A stretch of 64,000 nucleotides of DNA from Zhengitettix transpicula (Eukaryota > Arthropoda > Insecta > Orthoptera > Tetrigidae), in the NCBI GenBank assembly GCA_037074705.1, contig CM073592.1, positions 28,740,629 to 28,804,628 of the forward strand, given 5' to 3'. A model generated the notes under the pieces. That model was not told the origin of the DNA and ran no database searches. It saw nothing but the letters and a program-made list of their open reading frames with translations. A program made the position numbers and the translations under genes. Shown here in pieces: positions 11,491-23,356 of the stretch (position 1 is its first letter; every line of letters starts with the position of its first letter).

Positions 11491-14110
11491 TAGTTAGAAT
11501 ACATATTTATATAAATCATTATTAACCTGATTCCCTTCGCACGAAGCTTTATATATTTCATTTCTCGCTTGTTGTAAATTGTCAATGCAGATGAATTGAT
11601 AATATCTATTGTGCGTAGTAATTGCCGGCCATTTTGTCCGTACGTACGTGCACCGACGATGTGCGGGAGCCACAACGTCCGAACTAGCTCAAACACTAAT
11701 TGACCCACACAGAAATCCGGCCTGGGGCGAGACAATTTTGAACAGCATGCTGGTAATGGCGGGACAACAAATTGGGGAAGGTCTGGCCGCTCGTTATTAC
11801 GCTCTCAGCCTGCAGAATAAGTGGGCTGAATAAAGATTAAACTAGTCCCTGCGCCAATGCGATGCGGACCGGCGTATGAAAATAAACAAAGCAATCACGA
11901 GGTTACGCCGTTCAAAGAAGTTCAGTGAAAATTACTGCAATTTGCACGTACAAAAAAAAGGTTGAGAATACATGAAAATAGTAAATTAAAAATAATTTTA
12001 AGAATTGTGAAAGAACAGAATTCGGCGTCTAAGTCATTTGAAAATAACAGTTCAGGATTTTGGAGGATATTGCCAGTGCTGCCAACTGTAGCGTAAGACA
12101 GTATTTACGGTAACAAAGAAAAAAACTTCACACGTTGTTGATGGAATCCCAACCATGAATGTTGAGAGTCAGCCGTTTAGAACGTTCTAGAAGGCTGTGT
12201 TTTAATAAGATGTAGTGCAGTGTAAGAGAAGCGGCAATATTAACTAGGAAGTTCCTAGCCCTTGTAACACATTCCGACATTTCTACCCATTAACTTAATT
12301 AATTAAGAGATCATCAGCTCAATTTATTTATGATGAACGAGTCCCGCTGGTAGCCTATGGTTTTGTTGTTTTCACAGCGGTGAGGTCGCAGTATTATTAT
12401 TTCTTCTGGAGTTGAAGCAAAAAATTTCTTCTTATTATTTTATTATTGTTTACTCTTTAGCGACTATACATTTACATTTTATTAGCTTAAAATTTTTATA
12501 AAATCACATGTTATTTACTTGTTATATAGTCACATTATTTCCTTCTTTGCTTCTGTATTTTTTAATGTGCATGCAATAATTTATTACTTTAATTAATTTT
12601 AGAATCCTTTGGAACGTCGGTAATTTTTAATTTTTTCTTATGTTTTTGACGTCTTAGTTAATGTGATTTGTTGTTACTTGTGCTTTACATAATTCGCATA
12701 TTACTGAAGGACCTTTGTGACGATTTTTTGCTCCCTGTTTTTCAGTTTATTGTTCGTTTTTAAGGAGTAGGAATAATTAATATATTTTATATTTCGCGTG
12801 ATTTTCCTGCTTTTATTCCACTTGTTTTTGAATTTCCCTATTTATTTTAATCCATAATTACTTTTGTGTGTTGGAACCGTGAATTCCGAATTCCGTTGAG
12901 CCTCCATATCACAGATTAGTAATTTTATTTGATTGATTAAGTTATTAATTTTCCTATAAATTGTGAAGTGTTTGTGGGATTTATTTGTTCAGGAAATAAA
13001 ATATTGTTTATAACCAATTTCAGAGGTTACCTAATATTATAGTGCATTTTAAAATGCTTTAATTAATCATTTGCAGCTTAACGAGTCAATCTCGCCTATT
13101 TTGAAATTTTTACCGTCCATATTTTGATGAGTCCGTTGTTTGTAAATAAAATTATTTGATCTAAAACTTTAGATATTCCATTAATAGTATGTTAAAGTTG
13201 TTGTTAAATACATTTCTGCCCTGGAATCTACAGAAGCTTTTGATCCAGATACAAGTAACTAATTGAATTAAATTATTAAAAATCAATGCGCTGATGAACG
13301 TTTCGTTAACCTTTTTGTTGTAAAGTTCCTCTCGGAGCGGACGACGTCTGCCGATGCCACTTGGTAATTACACTCCACCGTAAGTGGATCTCGGAGAAGT
13401 ATTCAATGTCCATCTGTTGTAACCAGCAATAATGAAGGTCTTTTTCTGGACCTCCGCGTGGCTAATGTGCCAGAGGACTCTTGATGCACGTAATGAATAC
13501 ATCTTAGGGAGACTTTAGACAGAGAAATGGCTCATTTAGATCTCGTAACGATGTCGTAGATTACTCCATTATTGGCACTGAAGAAGAACGCAGCACAACG
13601 TCTTGAAACACAGAAAAATCCGCTCTTACACTTATATATATAATTAAATAAATGTTGCAAAACTGATTGTGCTTCTCGTAAGCATACATGATTCACGTTT
13701 TATGTTGTGATGTGTTTTTATTTGTGTCTCATACGTGACACCTCATCTGTAATGCTTCATCAGACATAATTTAGGAATTATTGTATATCAAGGCTGTATA
13801 TAATTTTATTAAATAATTTTTAAAAGAAGGTATAATGATATAATTGATAACAGTATTTTAATAATTCACCATAAAATTAATTTATTGCAAACCATGTTAA
13901 TTGTTTAATAAAATATTAATCAGAAATTCGTATTCTATGAGCTATATTTGTTGACCTACAGTTAATTTACATAGAACTCATGACTGTCCTGATGGAATCC
14001 TTACAATGATCAGTTCCCGGTTTTTCAGATCAATTGGCCAGCATTTCTTTCAGTCTTCTCTTGATCCTGTGTTCCAGCAATGGGACTACGAGTCGAACTA
14101 TCATGGCATT
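11491..14110. other. Unassigned DNA, mostly AT-rich
   Basis: A non-repeated GC-richer island at 11600-11850 contains a 74-codon open frame (11609-11833) with no recognisable domain. It may be conserved non-coding DNA. The rest, 11850-14110, holds no recognised gene. At 13580-13613 CTGAAGA is followed after about 20 nt by GAAAC, a weak relative of the hammerhead-like modules. Confidence 0.35.
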
Positions 14111-14377
14111 TAATGAATAATAAAGATAGCCAGCTCAGACAAAAAAGGTGATATAAACACCACACAACGTTTCTGGGATCCTTGTTCCTTTCATCAGGTT
14201 CTAATAAGAGCCTAGAGACATAAAAATAGAGCTTTTGAGTGTTGTCAACTGACCAGTGCAGTTGTGTTTCTCTAGGCTCTTCTTAGCACCTTACGAAAGG
14301 AACAAGGATCCCAGAAACATTGTGTGGTATTTCTATTACCTTTTTTTGTCTGAATTGACTATCTTTATTATTCATTA
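14111..14377. mobile_element. Complete foldback element (family G)
   Basis: The 267-bp element starts TAATGAATAATAAAGATAG and ends with the near-exact reverse complement. Arms of roughly 105 bp face each other around a short centre containing TTGTCAACTGACCAGTGCAG. Each arm carries a hammerhead-like module pointing outward: intact on the left (minus strand, 14163-14197) and mutated in the first block on the right (+ strand, about 14290-14320, CTTACGA). The copies at 7037 and 7343 look like deletion derivatives. No protein is encoded. The target-site duplication is unresolved. Confidence 0.7.
14163..14197 (-). ncRNA. Candidate hammerhead-like RNA motif (family G)
   Basis: The minus strand reads CTGATGA (exact hammerhead consensus), 17 nt with a short GGA/TCC stem, GAAAC, then GTTG. 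The first block and the GAAAC block match the hammerhead core exactly, and the spacing equals that in families E and F. Stem II is only about three pairs and stem I is not evident. Confidence 0.3.
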
Positions 14378-15550
14378 TTCTCAATCACATTATTTTTTTC
14401 ATTTTAGCATTGTATTTCTTCGTTATCTCATATATTAAATCCTTCATGAATGTTATACTTTAATTATGATGTAAAGTTAACCCAACATGATTGTAAAAAA
14501 TATTTTTAGTTTCGACTCCAAAATCTATATTAAAAAAATTATTTGTGTGAATTTCTCCTGGCATCTATGTCAGAAAAATGGTGACATCAAGTTCACTGTC
14601 CGCAACACGTAATAGATTTCCCCTGTAACAGATACCGCAAGTGGAAATCGAAAATGCAATCTATTCAATTATTAATCAATTTTTCGCGGTTGAGCACCAG
14701 GTTGAGATTTCTCGATGTTGACGTTTCTGCAGTCATTCTCCACCTCTGTCTTTCAGACTGATTATTAATAATTTACACCTGGGGGGAAGCTTACATTCAA
14801 AGTTAAAATTAGGGTACGTCGGAATGAGTCTTGTCGCAAGGATAAAAACTCTCCACTCCTGTTAACTTATTTGCCCACAGTCTTCTAGCTGGTTGTACGG
14901 AGTTTCATTTGTTTATATTTAAGTTTAAATTACATCGGGACTGTCACTAATGAGCCTAACAACGTTATCGGACATTTTTTAAACGTATTTTGTTATTCCC
15001 CAAATTATATGCATATATATGAGACCCTGCTGAAGCAGTTAAAATAGTTAGAGAGGTAAAGTTGATCAGACATAGAGAAAATCGATCGTTGCTAATAAAA
15101 TCGTCAGTACGCTCTTAACGGCCTTTCCGTTAGATTTTCTTTTATTAAAATTAATTTCTTTGTTTCAAAATGAAACTATCAGTGCTGTCAATTTTTATAA
15201 GTGTGTAATACCTGGGATTCTTACGCAAGGAAACGTCATAGATTAATTCGTAGATGTTGAGCAACGGTCGCAGTTTTTGTGCTGCTGGAGCGTCCTCAGA
15301 TTCTTGCGATGACGCCGGCCAGAAGTCAAATGAAGGATGAGAACTTCAACATTGAAACGTCCTGAGTAATAACAACGCGTCGCTCGTGAAGAAAAAGTTT
15401 CGATTCACACGCAGAAGTGAGGATTGCCGTCCGTGGCCGCGGGCGTCCATTGTGACAGAGCGAGTCTTCCCACGCCGTCGCGGCTCTGCTCAACACACAC
15501 GCTTAAGGAATGGGAAACAACGCGGTTCCGTAATTTTAACAACTGACCAT
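14378..15550. other. Unassigned DNA
   Basis: No gene or RNA was recognised. The region is AT-rich to about 15230 and GC-richer at 15240-15540, where a 73-codon minus-strand frame overlaps the retroposon end and has no family match. Confidence 0.4.
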
Positions 15551-16153
15551 CGATGACGTAGCCCTTTTTTTTATTTTTTTTAGGACAACAGGCTACATGA
15601 GGGTGATCCACATTGGGCAACTCCACTTTGATAGCATAGGAATGGATTTGAAAGGGGGGTTGCGGAAGGGTAGAGGATGGTAGCCAAGGGTTAACTAGGG
15701 CCCTCGGGCTATATTTTAAGAATCCTACCCGGCATTCGCCTAAAGAAATGCAGGGAAAACCCTAGGAAAACCTGCATCGGGTAGGTCAGGCATTGGGTAC
15801 TTGTCCCACGCCCTTCCGATAGCGGGAGAGGAGTTTGCTGTGGGGACGCAGCATTCCCTTCTCCGTGCCTCGACCAGTTTAGGAGGCAGCTGGCCGACTA
15901 TTCCAATGGGAATAGCGAACAACTCTTACCGTATGCCCAAGGTCTGTGACCCCGTAACACACACCTCTCAAAACAGGACGAGGTGCCTCGGGTTGTGGGA
16001 ACCTTAGTTCAAAAACGGAGAGGAAAAGGCATCCCCAAAGGCAGCCCGTTCTCTCCTAAAAGGTTCGACCTGCGAGAGAACATCCCTCCCAGGTTACCTG
16101 CGAGAGAATTCTCCCGCAGGTCTCAACCTTCAATTGTCCCGATGACGTAACCC
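15551..16153. repeat. Target-site duplications flanking retroposon D
   Basis: CGATGACGTAGCCC (15551-15564) and CGATGACGTAACCC (16140-16153) flank the retroposon with one mismatch in 14. Direct repeats of this length next to a poly(A) tail are the signature of target-primed reverse transcription. Confidence 0.85.
15565..16139 (-). mobile_element. Poly(A) retroposon (family D), longest complete insertion
   Basis: Insertion on the minus strand: the oligo-T/T-rich run 15565-15581 is the poly(A) tail, and 14-bp target-site duplications mark both ends. Length is about 575 bp. Its 5' part (16060-16125 on the + strand) holds two tandem hairpin-forming units built on CCTGCGAG and CTCGCAGG. No tRNA-like A and B boxes were seen, and no reverse transcriptase is encoded. 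It is either the 3' end of an unknown LINE or a SINE. A frame on the strand opposite to the element (15801-16007, 68 codons, PIAGEEFAVGTQHSLLR) is also open in other copies, but reflects nucleotide similarity. Confidence 0.8.
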
Positions 16154-16247
16154 ATATATTCAGAAACTTATCGAAAGGGCGTTCTTCATGTAACTGACAG
16201 CACTGTAGGTAATACAAAATTGTACATTAATTAAAAAAAAAGTGAAA

Positions 16248-16690
16248 CTACAGAAATAAATGAATCACAAATCGTAGGCCATGAAGACGATGACTAATTG
16301 AGAAGACAACAATTCCTGGCGAAACCAACAACAGAAAACTAATTGAGCAATGTAGTAAATAATTTATAGTATTTTTTGAACGGTATTTTTGTGAATACAG
16401 TACGGAAAAAATAATCAAAAAAATATCACACGTGACCAAAGTCAATATAGCTGATGATGTTGCACACATTCAACATAAATATTATCAAGTCTGATTTATC
16501 AATAATTCACTTTAATTGGATAATTATGATTTAAGTGCAATTAGAATATCCAGAGGATGTCTCTTTAATGTTCTTTATTGAACAAAACATTAAGAAAACA
16601 ACAAAGAAAACAAATATTCTGAAGTTGACCGGCGAGCGGAAAAATCTGGCTTGAGGGGTTGACTCACAGAAAGCTAGGACAGGCATGTTT
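16248..16690 (+). repeat. Dispersed repeat (family H), copy 1
   Basis: This is similar to 26536-27260. Shared words include TTTTGTGAATA, AATATCACACGTGACCAA, GTCTGATTTATCAA, TTGGATAATTATGATTT and CTCACAGAAAGCTAGGA. The class is unknown and no coding frame is conserved. It lacks the foldback insertion present in copy 2 and so acts as an empty site. Confidence 0.7.
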
Positions 16691-18374
16691 TAACACGTCC
16701 ACGGATACCATTTCCTTAAGTGCATGTTGTTTCATATCTGCATCACAAATTAGCTCTCTTTTGAATTGATTTATTTTATTCCATTAGTCCTGGTATGAGG
16801 AAATAGGATAAAGTTACGATATAATTATTGGATGCTACAATTATAAACAATTAGAAGTTAACATAAAAATCCTAAAAATCGGGAACACAAATTTTTCTGT
16901 GCAACATAAATAAAAGAACTATATAGTAATAATAAGAAAAATAATAATTATTTAACTAGACTAAGGGTGTAATATAATATTGACAGTACTAAAAAAATTC
17001 ATATAGGCAATAGAAAAAAATTAATGATTAGAGAATTAACTATCACATAGAATTACACATCACACGAGAATAAATACAAAACTGGACACACGCACATTAG
17101 GAGAAAACACGAACGACTGGCAAGTCACTTTTGGAAACAGAGGGAAGAGGAATCTTCCCTTCCGAAGAAACCTTCAGGACGTACATGACACAAAAAAAGA
17201 AAAGAGCTGGAAAGACCAACAGAGACTAAGACAGTTATGAGGATCACCTTGAACACTTTTGCAGTGTAACAAAAAACAAGTAATTATTACGGGAACGATC
17301 AAGAAACTGCTGAACTGAGTAAAACACCGCCGCCCTTCAGTAGAATATTTTTACACTGACCAACGCCTCCGGGGTGATACTAAAAGTTATGTTGCATATA
17401 CTAAAGGTTTAAAGCATGTAAAAAAAAGGAAAAAATCAAAAGGAAATCGTATACATCTGTAAGTTATAATTGCAGACACACGAGAACGTTTCCATCACAG
17501 AGTAGTCTCGTTGACTCAGTAAGCTTCCGATGATTTATTATTTTAAACGTACCCAAAAATGTAATGTCTTTATTATAGTAACGGTTGTGGGTTTATTACA
17601 AAACAAACATTTCCTGGGGAATATATTTATATGTAATGAAAACAAGATTTTAAAATGACGAGTAGCAGTCATCCATGGTTCTTGAAAATGGCCAATGGTT
17701 CGTCCTCGTTGTATTGAAGATCTCTGACCTACGTTGTAACCATCGGATACAGCAGCAATCCGAGATTTTGAAGGAGAAAATGAGCCATTAGGATGACCAT
17801 CTTAAAAATTAACGTGTTGTCTGCGAATGTATCTACCCGAATTTTTTAATTTGTCCCTACGGTGCGGAAATGGAGCCGAGACAGTTCGTCTTCGTCGTCA
17901 ATTGTGTCGCCGATGGGAAAGATGAGGGTGAGTTGGTAGTTCGCAATCTCCTCCAACGTTAATAAATGTTCCGGACGCACTTTGGAATGATTTACAACAC
18001 AGGGCCCATAGTCAGAGTCAGCGACACAGCTACGATGGCTTGCGTAACATCTTCAAACTATAACGATTACGTCAGCACTTTCAAAGGTCAGCGCAAGTCG
18101 TCCTCACCTTCAGCGAAGAAGAGTGTGACAGTAACATTGCTGAGGAATCGAGGCGTTTGCCAGAGATGTATGAAATCAAAATTTGGAAGCAAATATGTAA
18201 CCAAAGATATTAGATGCAATATTACGGAAAAAGTGTTTCGTTTTCACGAAGGCCAGTCAAACTTTGTTTGAAATTTAATTATTTCTCTTATATATGCCAG
18301 CGATATATCCTGGTAATGGTGTTACCATTTTAACATAGCCTTTATTTATAAAGACGACAATTTTTTTGCGTTAC
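16691..18374. other. Unassigned DNA with a diverged repeat
   Basis: The part 17580-17765 is a diverged relative of 3440-3615. An open frame at 17966-18271 (101 codons) has no recognisable domain. It begins in a GC-richer stretch and could be chance. Nothing else was recognised. Confidence 0.4.
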
Positions 18375-19577
18375 TACGAGGGTGAATCAAACATAAACAA
18401 GACTTATTTTTTTAAATATTTATTTTGATTTTAAACGCACAAACAATCATAGTTTATTTTTCTACATAATCTCCTGATTTATAAACACATTTTTCCCAGC
18501 GTATAGGTAATTTTTTAATTCCTTCCACGTAAAAAGAGTCAGGTCGTGTTTGTAGCCAATTGCGCACATATGCTTCAACCTCATTATCGCTGTGGAATTT
18601 TTGCCCTCCCAAAGCTTCCTTGAGAGGACCAAAGACATGGAAGTCGCAGGGAGACAGGTCTGGACTGTATGGAGGGTGTTCCAGTGTCAGGGCTGCTGTA
18701 TGGGGGCGAGCATTGTCATGGAGGAGAATCAATAATCTCATCGGAAGGTCTCGTCTTTTGCGGCGATATGAAAGTCTGACCTCAGTCAAAATTTGGCAGT
18801 AGTATGCCGCATTAATTGTTCTGCGCTCATGCAAAAAATCAAGGTGCAGCAGGCCACGCTGGTCAAAAATGGGTAGCCAAAACCTTGCCAGCCAATAATC
18901 GTGACTTGGCTTTCACTGGTCCGGTTTCTCCTTTCTTCCTCCACTCCATACTCGCTTGTTTCGACTCAGGGGTGTAGTGATGCACCCACGTTTCATCACA
19001 GGTGACAATGTGAGAAAGAAATGGGTCTCCTTCTTCCCGAAATCGTGCAAGAAGACGCTCACACACTTGAAAACGATTCAGTTTCTGGTCAACTGTGAGA
19101 AGGCGAGGAACCCACCTTGCGATACCCTAGCTCCTCTGAGAGTATAGAGTAAGTGCTCCCATAACTTATTCCAACCTCAATTGCAATATCCGAAGTTGTT
19201 AGACGCCTATCACCTTCAACAAGTTGACGAACACTGTCGATGTTGCGGGGTCTGCGGTCACGTTCACGGCCCTCCACGAACTGTTTAAGCCAAGCAAACA
19301 CTCTAGCTCGCGACAGCGTCTCTTCCCCGAACTGTGCAGTCAATCTTCTCAAGATTTCTGCAGCTAAAAACTTGATGACAATACGTTGCGCAATAGAGGG
19401 AGGTACCTCCTGCTCGGACATCGTAACGATGGACACTGAGCGAGTCTATGATGATGAGTCACGTGCTTCCCCCACTCCTGACAAACCAACCTAACAGCCA
19501 ATAACAGCGGAACGTTCTTCCATCACTATTGCGCGCGCAGGTCCAAAAGTCTCGTTTATATTTGATTCACCGTCGTA
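18375..19577 (-). mobile_element. mariner DNA transposon, inactive, with inverted repeats and TA duplication
   Basis: About 1.2 kb between TA dinucleotides at 18375-18376 and 19576-19577. The inverted terminal repeats, about 28 bp, begin CGAGGGTGAATCAAACATAA on the left. The right end read in reverse begins CGACGGTGAATCAAATATAA. Size, TA target and the protein match the Tc1/mariner superfamily, mariner (D,D34D) group. The terminal repeats are still well matched, so a transposase supplied in trans might recognise it, but its own transposase is broken. Confidence 0.9.
18454..19436 (-). pseudogene. mariner transposase, frameshifted with a catalytic-domain deletion
   Basis: The product would bind the inverted repeats and cut and paste the element. 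Three pieces remain. The N-terminal piece (19436-19089) contains the helix-turn-helix region, LSRARVFAWLKQF, RRPR and ISYGSTYSILSEELGYRKV. The middle piece (19066-18863) has the first catalytic Asp in CDETWVHH, about 18995-18997. The C-terminal piece (18834-18454) has HDNARPH (Asp at 18715-18717) and YSPDLSPCDFHVF (Asp at 18643-18645). A small frameshift lies near 18877 and another between the first two pieces. The last two catalytic Asp residues are 24 residues apart instead of the usual 34, so about ten residues are lost. The likely start is the Met of MSEQEVPPSIAQR, near 19421. Confidence 0.9.
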
Positions 19578-20721
19578 TTACCCAAATAAATTCGGAATAC
19601 GAAATAAGAAATTAAATATTTTAATTATGTAGCATTTATAAATTTCTTTCCTTTGTATAAATATATTCAGTCATAATGTACTTGTTAATTATTGGAAGAA
19701 AATAGTTGTAAAATATGTAAAAAAAGTCACACCTTGATTCGATTATAAATACCACCCATATATTGCGCAAATGGTGATAAAAAATTAAAAATACAGTATT
19801 TCTTATAAATGGTAGTTGAAGTGCCCTAGACCCAGAGGAAGCGGAGTGGAAGCTGTCTTTCCCAACTTTGATAAATTATTTTCCCGTGGAGCTGTGATCG
19901 TGAAAGAACGAGGAGGTGCCGAGGCGAGACCTGAACCACGGGTCTCGGTGTCGTGCGTGTCCTGCGCCACCCGGAAGTGCGGCTGGCGTCGCCCTGATGA
20001 GCCGTATTTAGTATGCACGAGACCTGACAGGTTCTCACGGACAGGCGGGGCCCGGATGTCGATTCTTCTTCGTGTCCTTGTACACTCTCACTGCGGCGAC
20101 CAGACCAATGCACAGCTCGTCGCACGTGCCACACATACAGACGGTCGCAACTGGAGCGTGGGAAACTCTGCCAGGGGAAGGCACGTGCCACAAACACCAA
20201 TCATCACCATAATCGGCGCAAAAATTACTCACGTTTCCGTACCGACGCGAACGTCGCTCACGGTTGTGGTGATGGGGAGGCAAAACTGAGGAACCACGCT
20301 GATAAAGGTAAAGGATCACACAGGACCCAACGCTGTCGCCTGTGGACGCTTTCCTGATTCATCTAGGGGGAAGTTTCCACCGACCTCCCCCTGCGAGGTG
20401 TCTGCCATTCTCCACAATATGAACCGAAAATCGGTGAAAACAAGAGAACCTACCTTCAGTCATAAATGGAGACTGCGAGGGATGACAGCAAAATCCTCAC
20501 CTCGCTATATATCTTTCGGAACCCAAGACCCTACGAGTATGATAAGTAGCGTTTGACATGTGCACTAAAACACGTATGAGAATTGTCGTCAGGAACTCGC
20601 TGCTAAATTCTGCTTAGAATATACAACCATTTTACAAGAATATTATAGTAAAAAAATTGTTTCAGCCAAAATACTATTGTAAACATTAACAATAACAATA
20701 TTGTAATGTTTTGAACAATTC
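19578..20721. other. Unassigned DNA with a GC-rich island
   Basis: The island at 19816-20420 is GC-rich and has overlapping open frames on both strands (up to 157 codons, 19816-20289). None has domain content, and the frames shadow each other, so I do not call a gene. The flanks are AT-rich and empty. Confidence 0.4.
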
Positions 20722-20812
20722 CTGAAGGTGATACGAACATGTATCGAAACTTCGTAACGCCAAAAATAAAAAATAAAGTGTCTGTATAAGGTAAATAATT
20801 GATTTATTGATT
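20722..20812 (+). mobile_element. Half of a foldback element (family F)
   Basis: The module at 20722-20753 reads CTGAAGG, T, GATAC, GAACAT, GTATC, GAAAC, TTCG, with a perfect five-pair stem. It is followed by the family-specific end GTGTCTGTATAAGGTAAA and AATTGATTTATTGATTA. The mirror-image left arm is not seen. Related copies: 31676-31943 and 62811-63137. Confidence 0.6.
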
Positions 20813-21347
20813 AACAATTACCTTTAACTCACTTCTTTGATACATGATAAAAACATCAGACTCATTCTAGTTAATAAAATGAACATGTTGTTTCTTTTCA
20901 ATTAAATGATAAATTTTTAATATAAAACTTCTGAAAAATCAAACCGAGTCCTGGCCAAGTTCGAGATTTCCCCATCCAGAGTCCGGCTTCATCTACAACT
21001 CACTGCATCACAAAATTTTCACAATTTGAACATTAAGGTCAATTGATACGATGCAATGAATTTATTGAGAAAGAACAGCAGCAACGATGCCAACGAAGCT
21101 CCACCATAGGCCATGAAATTTTTGAATTAGAGGTCAGGATTCTATTCCTGGACCTGTCAAGAATTGTCCATCCTTTCCTTTAATTCCCAAATAATAATAT
21201 TTTCATGCTGAAAATGGAGGAGAGAGAAATTTTCGCAGGTCAAGTCTTTCCGTCAGTCGAGTCGAAATCGTTGACGCTGACGTCTCGAGTCCTTCAGGAT
21301 CTCGTAGTCACTCACTGGAAATCCGTCCATTGTAAGCATTAGCGGAT
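20813..21347. other. Unassigned DNA before retroposon D
   Basis: No gene was recognised. The last part could be flank or an extended 5' part of the retroposon. Confidence 0.4.
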
Positions 21348-21359
21348 ATTCCGAGTCTT

Positions 21360-21927
21360 GGTGAACTAGGCCTGCGAGGGCTATTCTCTCGCAGGCAATA
21401 CCTGCGAGGGATGTTCTCTCGCAGGCAGAACCTTTTAGGGGAGATATGAAGGGGCTACCTTTGGGGATGCCTTTTCCTCTCCGTTTTTGAACTAAGGTTC
21501 CCACAAGCCGAGGCACCTCGGCCTGTTCTGAGAGGTATATGTTCCCGGGGCCGCAGACCTTGGGCATACGGTAAGAGTTGTGCACTATTCCCATTGGAAT
21601 AGTCGGCCAGCTGCCTCCTAAACTGGTCGAGGCACGGAGAAGGGAATGCTGCGTCCCCACAGCAAACTCCTCTCCCGCTATCGGAAGGGCGTAGGACAAG
21701 TACCCAATGCCCGACCTACCCGATTCAGGTTTTCCTAGGGTTTTCCCTGCATTTCTTTAGGCGAATGCCGGGTAGGATCCTTAAACTATAGCCCGGGGGC
21801 CCTAGTTAACCCTTGGCTACCTTCCTCCACCCTTCCGTATCCCCCCTTTCAAATCCCTTCCTATGCTATTAAAGGGGAGTTGCCCAAAGTGGATCACCCT
21901 CATGTAGCCTGTTGCCCTAAAAAAAAA
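21360..21927 (+). mobile_element. Poly(A) retroposon (family D)
   Basis: This copy is in the sense direction and ends in a nine-A tail (21919-21927). Near its 5' end two tandem units each form a perfect eight-pair hairpin: CCTGCGAG (21371-21378) with CTCGCAGG (21388-21395), and again 21401-21408 with 21418-21425. A probable target-site duplication is TCCGAGTCTTG (about 21348-21358) against TCCGATCTTG after the tail (21928-21937), with a one-base difference. A 148-codon minus-strand frame (21253-21699) crosses the 5' boundary and is probably not a gene. Confidence 0.75.
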
Positions 21928-23356
21928 TCCGATCTTGATCTGTCGTTGGGGTTTTTCAGTTTTATTTCCCGGCTCGGGCAAAGGAGCAAAGTGAGGTTCT
22001 ACGAGACAGTTTGCCTTAGTCGTCAGTTATATTGGCGATGTTAGCTTCTTTTTACAAGAATGAAGGTTTCTGGCCGCGGTTAAGGCTTTGTCGTTTTATA
22101 CATACTCTTCGTCGAGCCAACAAGTTTCATTTTGCAAAATGAATTCCACTCTGTTTCAGAATTAAACAAGTAATTTAATCTCCATTTATTCACTTCCCGA
22201 CAGCTAGCATTGCGCCAATATATACAATAATGATTTATGCTCGGTTTACCAGGATCTTACGTCCGACGGCTTGTTGTCTTCAGGCCCAGTTCAGTAACGG
22301 ACGTAAACGAGCAATAACTCGGCCACGTGACCGTGAGTCGTTTGAGTTGAAGCATCCAGTCGTTCGGTCGGCTCTGGCCTGGAAGAACGGTTTTGCTCTG
22401 CATGTGAGAACTGTGCTTTTCTGAGAAGGACGTGAGCAAGAAGTTGTGAATCATATGATTGGAGTAGCGTGATGACCGGTCCAAGGCGACAGGAAGTGAG
22501 TGAGGGAAAGCGGAAACCTCACGGCTCCCAGGCGCTTTACTTGCGTCACCTGGACGAGGCCTCGGACTTGCGAAACTCGCTGCCGACCCTTAACAGTCGC
22601 ATTCCAAGAGAACCTCCTTATCATAATTATTAATTCACTCTGACACTGGGAGGTTAATCGCCCTCATACACACATAACCTTTTTATTTCATATTAGTACT
22701 GGGAACGACTCCATCGTCTTGAATCGTACAGGTGTAAATACGGTATAAATTTACTCCATAAATCTCTAATTCCAATAATCATAGCTTAGTCTATATAAAT
22801 ATAAGAACAGTTATGTCAGTGTGTTATTCTTACGGTACTTCGTATATTACAGCAAAACGTTTAGATCAATTTCGGCGAACAATCTTTTCGTTTTTACAGG
22901 ACTCGGGGAATTTTGTTATTAAAAAAATTAAACTTCCATGTGCCAAATTTAGACAAAATGGAGGTCGTTCTAAACCTTTAATTTAAATGCATTGATATAA
23001 ATTTTCTTTGTTTTCCAGAAAATCGGCTGAACACTTTTTCTTTGGAGATAAACTGAGACTCTCTTGAGTTCACATCCACCATTTTGAAAGAAATACTGAA
23101 CATAAAATTCTATTTTTGACCGATTTTGGTGAAACTAAAAAAATGAAGGAATTAAAGTCACAACTTGATAAAAGAAAGTTTTATCTGGTGGGTATTTTCG
23201 TTCTAAAAATCCCTCCGACTGTTAAAAGAAACAAGTTTACAGCGGTAATCTATTTACGAAACTGGTTATTTGTAGTAAAAATATAAATCACGGTAATTTA
23301 GCAATTTCTTACAGATGACTTGCTGTAATACAAATCAATGAAGCTGCTACAGGAAT
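21928..23356. other. Unassigned DNA with a GC-richer island
   Basis: The block 22230-22620 is GC-richer and not repeated in the window, with no convincing coding frame. The remaining DNA is AT-rich and empty. Regulatory function is possible but unsupported. Confidence 0.35.

Noticed and set aside
19816..20289. 157-codon open frame in a GC-rich island
   Set aside because: Three other frames over the same bases are equally open on both strands, composition is Arg-rich and irregular, and no domain is visible. GC-rich DNA lacks stop codons by chance.
21253..21699. 148-codon minus-strand frame with PIAGEEFAVGTQHSLLR
   Set aside because: It runs antisense to retroposon D and crosses its 5' boundary. 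The peptide recurs at 15801 and 23368 only because the repeat copies are alike in nucleotide sequence.
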